Shown here: in pieces, positions 37,642-46,850 of the stretch
How positions within the stretch are numbered: position 1 is the stretch's first letter
Layout: the number at the start of each line of letters is the position of its first letter
Source of the DNA: Ochotona curzoniae
Taxonomy: Eukaryota; Chordata; Mammalia; Lagomorpha; Ochotonidae
Direction: 5' to 3'
Length of the DNA: 64,000 bases
Assembly: GCF_017591425.1 (NCBI RefSeq)
Contig: NW_024464918.1
Coordinates: 23,216,001 to 23,280,000 of the forward strand
Position numbers and translations under genes: made by a program
The notes under the pieces: model-generated
What the model was told of the DNA's origin: nothing
The model's input: only the letters and a program-made list of their open reading frames with translations
Databases searched by the model: none

Positions 37642-37976
37642 AGGGCCTGGTGCAAGGGCTCAATGGCTAAATCCTCACCTTGCAAGCACCAGGATCCCAT
37701 ATGAGTGCTGAATCGGATCCCTGCTGTTCCACTTCCCATCCAGCTCCCTGCTTGTGGCCTCAGAAGGCAGCAGAGGGAGGCCCAAAGCTTTGGGACCCTG
37801 TACCCTTGTAGAAGACTTGAAAGAATCTCCCGGCTGCTGGCTTTGGATCGGCTCAGCTCTAGCTGTTGCAGCCATCTGGGGAGTGAATCAGTGGATGGAA
37901 AATCTTCCTCACTGTCTCTCTTTCTCTCTGTAAATCTTCCTTCCCACTAAAAATAAATAAATCTTTTTAAAAAGGA
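37642..37976 (+). mobile_element. CSINE, full length
   Basis: GGCCTGGTGCAAGGGCTCAATGG (split by drift) to AAAAATAAATAAATC tail. Confidence 0.9.
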
Positions 37977-38045
37977 GAGAGAAAGGAAGGAGAAGGGAAG
38001 TAAGAAAAAAAGAAAACAAAGAAATGTTGTCAAAGCAGTTGTGGG

Positions 38046-38385
38046 CCCCGCGCAGTGGCGCAGTGGTTAAAGGTCCTCGCCTTGCACGCCCAGGATCCCA
38101 TGTGGGCGCCGGTTCTAATCCCGGCAGCCCCGCTTCCCTTCCAGCTCCCTGCCTGTGGCCTGGGAAAGCAGTCGAGGACGGCCCAAAGCTTTGGGACCCT
38201 GCACCCGCATGGGAGACCCGGAAGAGGCTCCTGGCTTCTGGCATAGTATCGGCCCGTTGCGCTCACTTGGGGAGTGAATCATCGGAAGGAAGATCTTCCT
38301 CTCTGTCTCTCCTCTCTGTATATCCGCCTTTCCAATAAAAACATAATAAAAATAAAGATTTTTTTTTTAAAAAAAAGTAGTTGTA
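38046..38385 (+). mobile_element. CSINE, young near-intact copy
   Basis: The best-preserved plus copy: A-box-like TGGCGCAGTGGTTA near the 5' end, B-box-like GGTTCTAATCC about 50 bp later, and CCAATAAAAACATAATAAAA tail. AAAGCAGTTGT/AAAGTAGTTGT flank it. The two boxes are the internal RNA polymerase III promoter of tRNA-derived SINEs. Confidence 0.95.
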
Positions 38386-38389
38386 AGAA

Positions 38390-38890
38390 TCTTTACCGAA
38401 GCCTGAGCCCTCTGTAGTGCGACTTCCTCGCGTTAGCGTGGGAAAACAGGCCACAGAGAACAGAATGAGGCCAGGACCGCGGACCGCCGTGTACACCCCG
38501 GGTGCTTCTCTCTGTGCCTCACGTGAGGCGGCGTGTCTCCTTCTCCACAGAGGTAATTCCATCTCCCCTGATACACTGTCCTCCAAGTTACAAGGAATTC
38601 ATTGAGGAAAGCTCAGCTCAATACAAATCAGTCCAAATCCTAAAAAACAGCGCCGTGTGTCTCCCAGCAACCATCGGGAACCACCGGAGCGTTTGTCAAA
38701 AACTGAACTTGGACTCTGTAGCTCTCCCTTCCCTCAGTGCCGGACATTAGCTGGAGTGACCACGCCAAGCCTGGGCGCGCGGCGATGACGTCATCGACAC
38801 GTGCCCGGTCCCAACATAGCTGTGTGCCACAGAGCAGAGTTCACTTCCTGGGCCAAGGCCTCGCTTGGAGAAGGTTTAGGAGAGAAGTTA
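38390..38890. other. Unassigned intergenic DNA
   Basis: Moderately GC-rich with scattered CpGs, including GGGCGCGCGGCGATGACGTC near 38775 (a CRE-like TGACGTCA). No gene recognised. Confidence 0.4.
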
Positions 38891-38897
38891 GATTTTT

Positions 38898-39203
38898 TAA
38901 AAGATTTATTTATTTTTATTGGAAAGGCAGATATGTAGAGAGGAGGAGAGACAGAGAGGAAGATCTTCCGTTCGATGATTCACTCCCCAAGTGACCGCAA
39001 CGGCCTATACTATGCTGATCCCAAGCCAGGAGCCTCTTCAGGGTCTCCCACGTGGGTGCAGGGTCCCAAGACTTTGAGCCATCCTCTACTGCTTTCCCAG
39101 GCCACAGGCAGGGAGCTGCATGGGAAGTGGAGTCACGAGGATTAGAACCGGCGCCCATATGGGATCCTGGCACGTACAAGGCGAGGACTTTAGCCAGGCC
39201 CAG
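38898..39203 (-). mobile_element. CSINE
   Basis: AAAAGATTTATTTATTTTTA tail, CGGCGCCCATATGGGATCC body; 5' end shortened (GCCAGGCCC directly after TTTAGCC). Confidence 0.9.
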
Positions 39204-39349
39204 AATTTTTTTTTAAAAGAATTTAATAAAACTAAATCCTCTATGGACTGAAGTATTCCAGAGATGAGGGTACTTGCATTACTGACATAGTATTTAACTC
39301 ATAGCAACAACAGATAGAGTGCTTTAAATTCTGTTTGGAAAAAGGAAAT

Positions 39350-39659
39350 AAAGTGTAATGGCTCAATGGCTAAATCCTCACCTTGCATGCTCTGGGATCC
39401 CAGATGAGCGCCGGTTCTGGTCCCAGATGCTCCACTTCCCATCCAGCTCCCTGCTTGTGGCCTGGGAAAGCAGTCAAGGATAGCCCAAAGCCTTGGAACC
39501 CTGCACCCGCATGGGAGACTGGAAGAGGCTCCTGGCTTCTGGCTTCAGAGCAGTGCAGCTCTGACCAGTGTGGCCACTTGGGGAGTGAATCAACAAACAA
39601 AAGATCTTCCTCTCTGTATAACTGACTTTCCAAAATCATAAATAAATAAATCTTAAAAA
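39350..39659 (+). mobile_element. CSINE
   Basis: TAATGGCTCAATGGCTAAATC to ATAAATAAATAAATCTT, running into the AAAG microsatellite. Confidence 0.9.
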
Positions 39660-39687
39660 AAGAAAGAAAGAAAGAAAGAAAGAAGGA

Positions 39688-39759
<72 letters not shown>

Positions 39760-39762
39760 AAC
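39660..39762. repeat. (AAAG)n microsatellite
   Basis: About 25 AAAG units with one AAGG variant, grown from a SINE tail. Confidence 0.95.
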
Positions 39763-39897
39763 TCCTGGCTCCTGGCTTCAGATCAGCTCTGCTCCAGCCT
39801 TTACAACCATTTGGGAACGGAACAGCACATGGAAGATCTTTCTCAGTCTCTCCACTCTGTAAATCTTCCTTTCCAATACAAATCTTTTTTTTAAAAT
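39763..39897 (+). mobile_element. CSINE 3' half
   Basis: CTCCTGGCTCCTGGCTTCAG to CTTTCCAATACAAATC; 5'-truncated, placed right after the AAAG tract. It may be a second insertion in the tail or unequal recombination. Confidence 0.8.
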
Positions 39898-39899
39898 AG

Positions 39900-40855
39900 T
39901 TTAAATCAGCTAGTAAATACTGTCTTTGTGAGTAAGCAGCTATTATATGAAAATACTTCCAGATATCCATGGGAAAATGGCATTAAAATATAAGACTATT
40001 TTGGTACCAAAAATCTTTCAAAGTCAAGAATACTTTTTCCATAATACACCTTTTCATAAAATTTTTTGAAGCCTCCCCTGTGCATGTCAACAACTTTTCC
40101 ACCAAACTAAGCCTCTTTTATTTATTTAAGTCTTGTGTATTATAGAAGTTTCACCTCCAAATTAACTGATTAAAAACCCAGAAATGGCATCTCACTTTTT
40201 TTTTTAAATGTATTGATTTCATAGCCAACTTGCTGGGATCTTGAGTATGTAGGAATGTTCAAGATGATTGCATCTCCTTTTCTGATATCATAACAAGAAT
40301 TTAAAGCGCGGTGACTAAGATGAATCCATCAAGACATGACAGCAAATGTCTATGGAACAGGCACGGGAAGCTGACAAGCAGGTTCACCTGTAACCAAGAG
40401 TCCAGCAAGGCGGTCAGGGGCATAAGACATCTCACTGGACATCTTTGTTCCTTTTCATTTGAATCCTGTACTATACTGCATAATGAAGGTGTTAAACACA
40501 TCAGCTTTAAATCTTCAAGTCAAAAAAAAAAAATCTATTATTTAGACATGTAATTAGTGTCCCAGGGAAAACAGCTTAAAGTGGTTGAGGGTGGAGGCTG
40601 GTCATCTTGTCCTGTGTATTACTCAATTTAAAAGCGGTGTGCATGAATAACTTTGGCAAAATATAAGACTAATTAAAAAGAAAGACAATCACACCTAGCC
40701 AACTGGTTTCACAGGTAAAGACCCCAAGGCCCTGCGGGTGGGAGGGACCATCCAGGCGCTGTGTCCCCCAAGGGCAGTGCCCAGACATACACTGCCCTTG
40801 GCCAGAGCTTGCCTTAACACCTCCAGGGCCTCTGGCAATGGCTGCAGTCTAAACG
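39900..40855. other. Unassigned, start of SINE-free domain
   Basis: AT-rich unique sequence; no gene or repeat recognised. Confidence 0.4.
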
Positions 40856-40858
40856 CCT

Positions 40859-41190
40859 TCTAATTATTATTGTTGTTGTTGTTGTTCTTATTAGATTAAG
40901 ACATTTTTAGGATATTTGACTAAAATTGACCTCTTCTCTTGCCGAGCTCCTAATTGTACCCTTTTTTTTAATTCATTCAATTACAAGCAAATTGACAGGA
41001 GACATTTATATGAGGCAGCTTAAACCTCAGCTAATGGAGTACCTAATGACTAATTGATCAGATCCCAACCCAGAGAGCCACGATGAGTGGCCTAAAGGAA
41101 TTTATGCAATTAGTTTAGGTTTGGTAGAAATTGAGTGCATATGAAAGTAAGCTTTTTATGGTCTTGATTTATGAGGGCTGGACGTGAACT
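40859..41190. promoter_or_regulatory. Candidate conserved noncoding element
   Basis: Unique AT-rich sequence with at least five TAAT/ATTA cores (CTAATTGTACC, CTAATGACTAATTGATC, GCAATTAG) and no transposon signature, except a short (TTG)n near 40870-40886. It lies about 5.7 kb past the POU4F3 stop codon inside the SINE-free domain. Composition resembles deeply conserved developmental enhancers; this is an inference. Confidence 0.4.
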
Positions 41191-41396
41191 CTATCTGCCA
41201 CAAGGTTTGCTGCCTAGCAAGGCCTCGGGTTCCCCCAGGCTCTGTCGCTGGGCTGGGACCTTGGGACTGGGGGTGAGGCTGATGGGGGGGGGCACTCCGC
41301 TGAGGAGGAAAGAGAGAAGGTGTGGTTTGTGCAAATCTTAAATATGTGGGGGAAAGCCTAGCAAATATCTGACTTCTCCCAGAATAAATATTTGGA

Positions 41397-41420
41397 GTGT
41401 GTGTGTGTGTGTGTGTGTGT
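41397..41420. repeat. (GT)n microsatellite
   Basis: Twelve GT units followed by CTGCGCGCC, at the left edge of the CpG-rich block. Confidence 0.9.
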
Positions 41421-41529
41421 CTGCGCGCCTAAAGAGCAAAAATTTTAAAGGCGAAGTGAGGGGAGAGGGTGAGGAAGACGAAAAGGAGAAGACAGAAGGA
41501 GGAGGAGGAGACTCAGAGAGACTGAAAAG

Positions 41530-42230
41530 TTTTGGTTCCCATAACCTCTTCCAGGACGATGGGCACAAAAGTGGCCAGGAATGGTGACAGGGGGCCAGGG
41601 AGCTGCGAGAGGACTGGACCAGCTCCTCCCGCAGTCCCTCCTCCTCGCCCCAGCCCTCTCCTCGCCGTCACCCCTCCCGCGGGTCTGGGGCTCCCCGCAC
41701 CCGGACGGCCGAAGGGAAGACCCCACCGGAGGCGCCACGCGCACCCTGACCCAGCCGGGGAGCCCAGGGAGCCCCGCCCAGGGCGGAAATCCGGGGAGGG
41801 GCGGGGGCCGGGAGGGAAACCTGACCTGATCGGAAAAGGGCAATCGAATGGAGACTAATTCATCCGTTGGGGTCCTCGCTGGCTCCGTCTGCCCCGCGGG
41901 CGGGCGGGCGGGCGGCCACCGGAGCTCCGTGCGCTCGGCCAAAGAGGGTCGAGGGTGAAGGGGTGGGGAGAGGGGGGACCCTGCGCACACCCAGTGCGCT
42001 TGAGGTAGGAGCTTTGTTCCTGCGGGGTTGAAGGGAAGCCCACTCCCGCAGAGCGACACGAGAGCCTTGGACTCAGTGAGGACCCGTGCGCGGAAGGCGA
42101 CCCTCCGCCCCCAACGCAGCCTCTGTACGTGGCTGAACTCCCCACACCTGCTCCGCCTCCTCCCCCTGGCGGCGGGTCCTCAGGGACTGGAGAGAAAAAA
42201 ACCAGGTTTTTGCCATTTCTCTCTAGCGCA
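41530..42230. promoter_or_regulatory. CpG-rich block downstream of POU4F3
   Basis: High G+C and many CpGs, bounded by a (GT)n repeat and GA-rich tract on the left and a MIR on the right. No TATA box was seen; a weak plus-strand donor-like GAG|GTAGGA lies near 42004. It may be an island promoter or a Polycomb-type domain of the POU4F3 locus. Confidence 0.55.
41897..41916 (+). other. Potential G-quadruplex motif
   Basis: Four or more consecutive GGGC units with one-base loops on the plus strand, inside the CpG-rich block. This fits the G3N1 quadruplex pattern. Confidence 0.6.
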
Positions 42231-42420
42231 CCGCTGCCTTCACAACTTGCTGTGGGCCCGTTACCAGTTACAGTAGCCCTTTGTGCCTCCATGTTCTCAT
42301 CTGTGAAATGGGGCTTAACTTCCTACCTACTCATAAGTGCTGTTTAGGGATCAATAAGTTAATGCAGTTAAGGCACTTGGCACACACACACTTGTTAGGC
42401 ATCGCTATTATTATTAAGTT
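42225..42420 (+). repeat. MIR
   Basis: CTCCATGTTCTCATCTGTGA then AATGGGGCTTAAC and ATTATTATTAAG: MIR 3' core. Confidence 0.8.
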
Positions 42421-42424
42421 ATCC

Positions 42425-44055
42425 AGCAAACAAACACACATCTGAGCACTCACTCTGTGTGAGATTGTGCCTTGCCCCAAGGCCCAGGGGTAAAGGGACA
42501 CAGTTGCCCCTGACAAAGTGCATTTATTGCTAAATAAACGACATTAGAGGGGGTACGTAGGACCGGCTACGGAAGACAAATAGAGGTGACGGGGCCCTTT
42601 ACTCTCCCCTTCAGTTAAAAGCAGGGCTTCTATACTTTCTACCCGGTGGTTCAGGGAACTATTTGGGGTGGCAGAAATCCAAGACCCCTCTTCCCGGTGC
42701 CCGCTGGGAAAGACCGAGGAGCAAAATAAGCCAATCAGACGTCCTGCCCACGGCGGGGGGTGGGGAGGAGCAGGTTGCTCGGGTTAACTATCCTTGGCAC
42801 CCTGGACCCCTTCGAGCCCACCTGGGTCCCACCGCAGAGATGCACGGCTGGCGCGCTCTCTGCCTGCTCCTGCATGGTCCTGCCGCCAGCGCGCAGCTAC
42901 CCTCGCTTCACCGATGGCCAGACAGGGACTCACCTGCGACTCCAAGTCCTGAACTTACCCCACAACCAACCCTATGTCTCACATTTCTGGATTTTAAAGA
43001 TTTTAAAGCGACCACACATCCCTTAATGGGCCAGACCACCTTGCAATCATCAAGGGCAAGCCTGAGTCTTTGGAGACTCCTGAGCCCTTGAGGCTGAGAG
43101 CCATCAGGACGCTGACAAGGTAACTCTGGTTGTGGGCTCTCGTTCCATCTCAGTGAGACAGCTGAAAAACTCAAACTCAACTGTGTGGCCAAGACCAGGC
43201 CAGGCATACTATGAGGAGCCAAGGTCAGCCCCAGGCCCTCCTCTCTCTTACCTGTTCCTGGCTCCCCCGCCCACACACACACCCCAACCCTTGTGGTCTG
43301 GAGACACTCCCCCCACACCCCCCAGCACCACACACACTGGCTGTCTTTGCCTGGAAGCCGACAGTGGACACTGCCACCAGTCCAGTCCATGACCAACGGT
43401 CTCTGTTCCTTTGTCCCGTCCCTAGATTCCAGAGACATGTGAAAAAACAAAACGTCATTTAGTCAGCAGTTAGCTTTCCTTTCTCCCCTCTTGGGCAAGT
43501 CCCTGAGCTGGACCTGAGACAGCGACCCAAGCTAATACTGCCTTCTGAGAGTGAAGAGGCCACTGGCCAGAGATCTGGCAGCTAAGGAGCCCAGAACTGC
43601 AGCCCCAAGTCCCGCTGGCCACGTGTGCCTATGCTTGCCTCCCTCCAGAGCAAACCTGGGTTCAAGCGTCCCAGAGCTGACGGTGGCCTGGAAGTCTAGC
43701 CTGTAGCCCATAGAGAGATGTCAAAGTCCCAACCTCAGAGACCCCAGACAGCTTTCCATACAGAAAACCCATACTAGTGGTCTGTCTTGTTGATTCAGGT
43801 GAAGGCAAGTCCCAACTGGGTTAGGGATAGTGAATGTTGCAAGCTGACGGGATTTGGGGAAGGAAAGCCTGCTCCAGGAGTTTCTAGGGTACACCTTCAA
43901 TAAAGCTTGGATTGTCTGGGACACAGAGGGTGCAAAGCCCCAAACCTGCCTGTCCCCACTTACTCCGCCCCCACCGATGTCTGTGCCACCGCAGGACCAA
44001 CGAGTGGCAGAGGCAACTACACCATCTTGGGGAAACCACATCTCCGGTGGCTTCC
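42425..44055. other. Unassigned DNA between CpG-rich blocks
   Basis: Repeat-free and moderately GC-rich. Several ORFs on both strands (for example 42908-43450) have no recognisable domain. A plus-strand donor-like ACAAG|GTAACT lies near 43121. Confidence 0.4.
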
Positions 44056-44059
44056 TGAG

Positions 44060-44519
44060 CGAGCCCAAAAGAGGGATGCAGCGGCGCCGGCCGGGCGCGC
44101 TCAGAGGGAGGGAGAGGGTGGAGCGCTTCACCCAAGGGGCGGCAGTTCCCGCCTGCAGGTACAAACTGGTCAAAATCCTGCCGCGCGCCAGCAAGCCCCG
44201 GCGCCTGCGGGAGGGAAGAGGCGCAGAGCCCGGGTCTGAGGCGTTGCCCTGTGGCCGCTCCTCTCACCCTCTCTCAAAGTGTTCCCAAAGTTTTTGCGGG
44301 TGTCACTTTAAACAAATAAACAACAGAGAACTTTTCAAAAAGGAGGCGAAGGCAGGCGTCGGGCTCTTTTCCCCGGCCAGCAAACCAGCAAATCCGAAGA
44401 CTCTTACCTGCAGGCAACCTAGCCGCCGACCAGCCGCGTCCTTCTGGAACGCAAGGCTCCGGCGCGGGACGCTCACGGCCGCCGCCGCCTCTGTAACACG
44501 GCTGGGCTCCGGCCCTGTG
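44060..44519. promoter_or_regulatory. CpG-rich block
   Basis: Dense CpG dinucleotides (GCGGCGCCGG, GGGCGCGC, GCCGCCGCC motifs). Overlapping ORFs on both strands have no recognisable protein similarity and are typical of GC-rich DNA lacking stops. Confidence 0.6.
44408..44496 (-). ncRNA. Candidate noncoding first exon (unknown transcript)
   Basis: On the minus strand a TATAAAA box (44526-44520) is followed by about 90 bp of GC-rich, CpG-rich sequence with no ATG, ending in a strong splice donor CTGCAG|GTAAGAG (exon edge at 44408). TATA box, spacing and donor together resemble a promoter plus first exon. It is co-oriented with POU4F3, about 2.4 kb past its stop codon. The downstream acceptor is not identified. 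It could be a long noncoding RNA start or a chance combination in a CpG island. Confidence 0.35.
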
Positions 44520-44526
44520 TTTTATA
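44520..44526 (-). promoter_or_regulatory. TATA box of candidate transcript
   Basis: TATAAAA on the minus strand at the exact edge between an AT-rich block (44527-44640) and a CpG-rich block (44060-44519). Confidence 0.4.
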
Positions 44527-44640
44527 CCACCATAGGCAATTAATATTGCATCAGTCGTATTTTAAATTTTCAAAACCCACAATATAATGTAATGGCATAA
44601 GGGCATTTATTATTAAAGGACACCCGATGGAGTGGGAGGT
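44527..44640. promoter_or_regulatory. AT-rich block with POU/homeodomain-like sites
   Basis: Unique, repeat-free AT-rich DNA directly upstream of the candidate minus-strand TATA box. It contains CAATTAATATTGCAT, a TAAT-plus-GCAT arrangement resembling POU-homeodomain sites, and several other TAAT/ATTA cores. It looks like a conserved enhancer or promoter element; conservation itself is not tested. Confidence 0.35.
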
Positions 44641-45575
44641 GGAGAAATCGCCGGGGCTGTTGCGCAAGGCGGCGAAGAGGGGCTGAAGCCGTGGGAGATG
44701 GGGGCCGCCAGCTAGTTAGTTTTTCCGTAGGGAAGCGGGCGCCGCAAGGCGAACCTACTCCGCTTCAAATTTTGGCGCTTAGGTTTAAAGACCCCAAGCT
44801 CTTGGAAAATGCAGCGGGGAAATGTGCAGACACGGCGCGTTCATTTTTATGTCGTCGGGGTGTTTCTGCAGCTCCCAAATAAGATCTCCTCCCACTTTTA
44901 GAGGGAACTGAAGGAAAGGCAGGGACTCAACACCTGTTGGGTGCCTACTGTGTGCAGGGAGCTATGCTAGGTGCTTTCTGGCAGATCTAGGTGGATGAGA
45001 GGGGATAGAACGCGTAACCTCTTGGATGACAATTCCAAATAAATTTCTGCAGATCCTAAAGGGCCCGACTCGCTGCCCCAGCCAAAGTTTCGTTCCCTTT
45101 TTTTCTTCTGCCCCTTCACTTCCTCCACAGCCGTTGGAATGTTGTAAAATAGTTTCTTGCCAAGACAACCAGATGCCTGAAATAAACAAGCTTCCCTACT
45201 TCTGACAACAACCTTTATCATCTGCATCCCCAGACCAGTCAGATAAAGAAGAAGAAGAAAAAAAAAAAAAAAGGCTTAGCTTAGGGAAGTTGAAACCTTG
45301 TAATGGTGCAGGCAATGGCGCTCCAACCCCCAAGGTCAGCTTCAAAGTTTGCACCTTTTTGGGCTAAGTTGCACACATACATCTGGCGGATCCGTTGGTG
45401 GTGGAAGCTGAAGGAAAGCGCCTTGAGGTCTGCAGAAGAGTCCGGCAGAGAAGAAGGGACAGCAGGTGGCTTGGGTGCTGGTAGACCAGAAGTGCCGACC
45501 CAGCCCTTTTGTGTTCTCATTTTTAGATTCTTTTTAGAACTAGTTCCCCTTAGTCTCTGAGAAAGAAGACCACAG
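44641..45575. other. Unassigned DNA, old repeat at 44930-45000
   Basis: 44935-44985 shows GGGTGCCTACTGTGTGCAGG, a phrase of old mammalian repeats. A GAA/A tract lies at 45247-45272. No gene seen. Confidence 0.5.
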
Positions 45576-45579
45576 CAAT

Positions 45580-46850
45580 TCAGGTTGAAAAATAAAGTAT
45601 TTATTTTAGAAGTTAAGTCTGGGGATAAGGAGAGAAAACTTCATATTTTATTCATATCTATTTGTAGGAGGAAACCAAAAATCACACATCCACACACAAA
45701 CTACATGAGGCAACAACAACCCAAAAAATAACATACACTGGGAGCGGAGGGACCGGGGAAGAGGGTACAAGCCCCCATTCCCACTCCTCTTTCCCAGGCA
45801 AATCATAGGTGAATCGCCCATAAAGGGGATGCAAAGCAGCTAAGTTAAATAAATAAAATGAATTAACGACGCTAGCAGCAACAATCATAAAAGCGTAAGG
45901 TTAGATGTGCAGAAGGGGTTGCATGTAATTGGGGGCGGTGGGGGGGAGGAGGAGGAATGACAATGACTTTGGAGTAGGTGGCCTCAGCAGCGCAGAGCTA
46001 GTGGTCCCACAAGCACAGCGAGGTGGGTCCAGGGCACCACCAGCCCTTGCTCCCCCATGGGCACTGTTACCTCACAAATGCTAGCAGATCATGCAGGTGG
46101 TCGGAGCCGGTGCTGGTGCTGATGTCTGCTTGCAAAGACAGCCAGATGGGGCCCCACCTTGACCAGAGCCCTCTCTACCACAGAGGACAGCTTGGGGCTC
46201 AACACTCCAGGCATAATGTTCCTGAACTACATACACTCTACTTTGTGAGAACTTTCCGAAAACCAGTAATAATAATAAGAAGAAGAAGATGGATAAAACT
46301 CAGGCGGGATGGAAATACAAAGCTATCGTTCAGAAACACAACGCATGTTTTATAGAATCTAATGACTCTGCAGTACACGTTTGTGTCTCACTCAGATTTC
46401 CTAGGCTATATATCATTATTCATCCCTCACGTCCCAGCCTTTCACCCTTTGCCTGACCGTGCTCAGCAAACTGGCACTTTGACCCTGGTTTCCTGCAGTG
46501 TGGCCAATCCGCTGTCTTCTGCTTGGGGCCTCCAGCCCCGCGGTCGCGCCAGGCAAGTTTCAGCACCGCGGATAGCACACGTCCCTTACACGTCTGCCGC
46601 CCTTGAATTTTTTCCCAAGCGACGACAAAACTTTTTTTTTTTTTTTTATGGGAATGGAAAGGAAAAAAGAAAGAGAAGGTCGAGAGACGACCAGGCGGAA
46701 TAAAGGGGAAAGTCTGTGGCTTCGAAGTAGGGGAGAAAGCCTGACCTGCCAGGGAATGCCTCGGAGTTCCCGGCAAGCGTCTCCCCCAAGGAGGGGGCGG
46801 GCAAGGGCGCGCCAGGCTCTGCTGGCCCCCGCCACTGCGCCCCGCCGCAG
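45580..46850 (-). other. POU4F3: POU4F3 3' UTR (inferred)
   Basis: This repeat-free stretch follows the stop codon and ends at the first good pair of minus-strand AATAAA signals (45652-45647 and 45605-45600), with T/GT-rich sequence just past them. It includes a poly-T tract at 46631-46647 (plus strand). The length of about 1.27 kb is an inference from signal position only. Confidence 0.45.
45600..45652 (-). terminator. POU4F3: Candidate POU4F3 poly(A) signals
   Basis: Two AATAAA hexamers on the minus strand (45652-45647 and 45605-45600) are followed by U/GU-rich sequence around 45560-45580. They are about 1.2 kb beyond the stop codon. Confidence 0.5.

Noticed and set aside
38046..38110. tRNA gene suggested by A- and B-box motifs
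   Set aside because: These are the internal promoter boxes of a tRNA-derived SINE. The body continues for 340 bp to an AATAAA-type tail and no cloverleaf is evident.
39653..39970. Minus-strand ORF with a long FLSFFLSF repeat
   Set aside because: It is the translated AAAG microsatellite and SINE tail, not a repetitive protein.
41445..42059. Minus-strand ORF of 204 codons
   Set aside because: Pro/Arg/Gly-rich translation of a CpG-rich block followed by GA-repeat-derived Leu/Ser runs; stop-poor GC-rich DNA explains it.
43854..44543. Plus-strand ORF of 229 codons
   Set aside because: Runs through a CpG-rich block and the opposite-strand TATA region; no domain or family resemblance.
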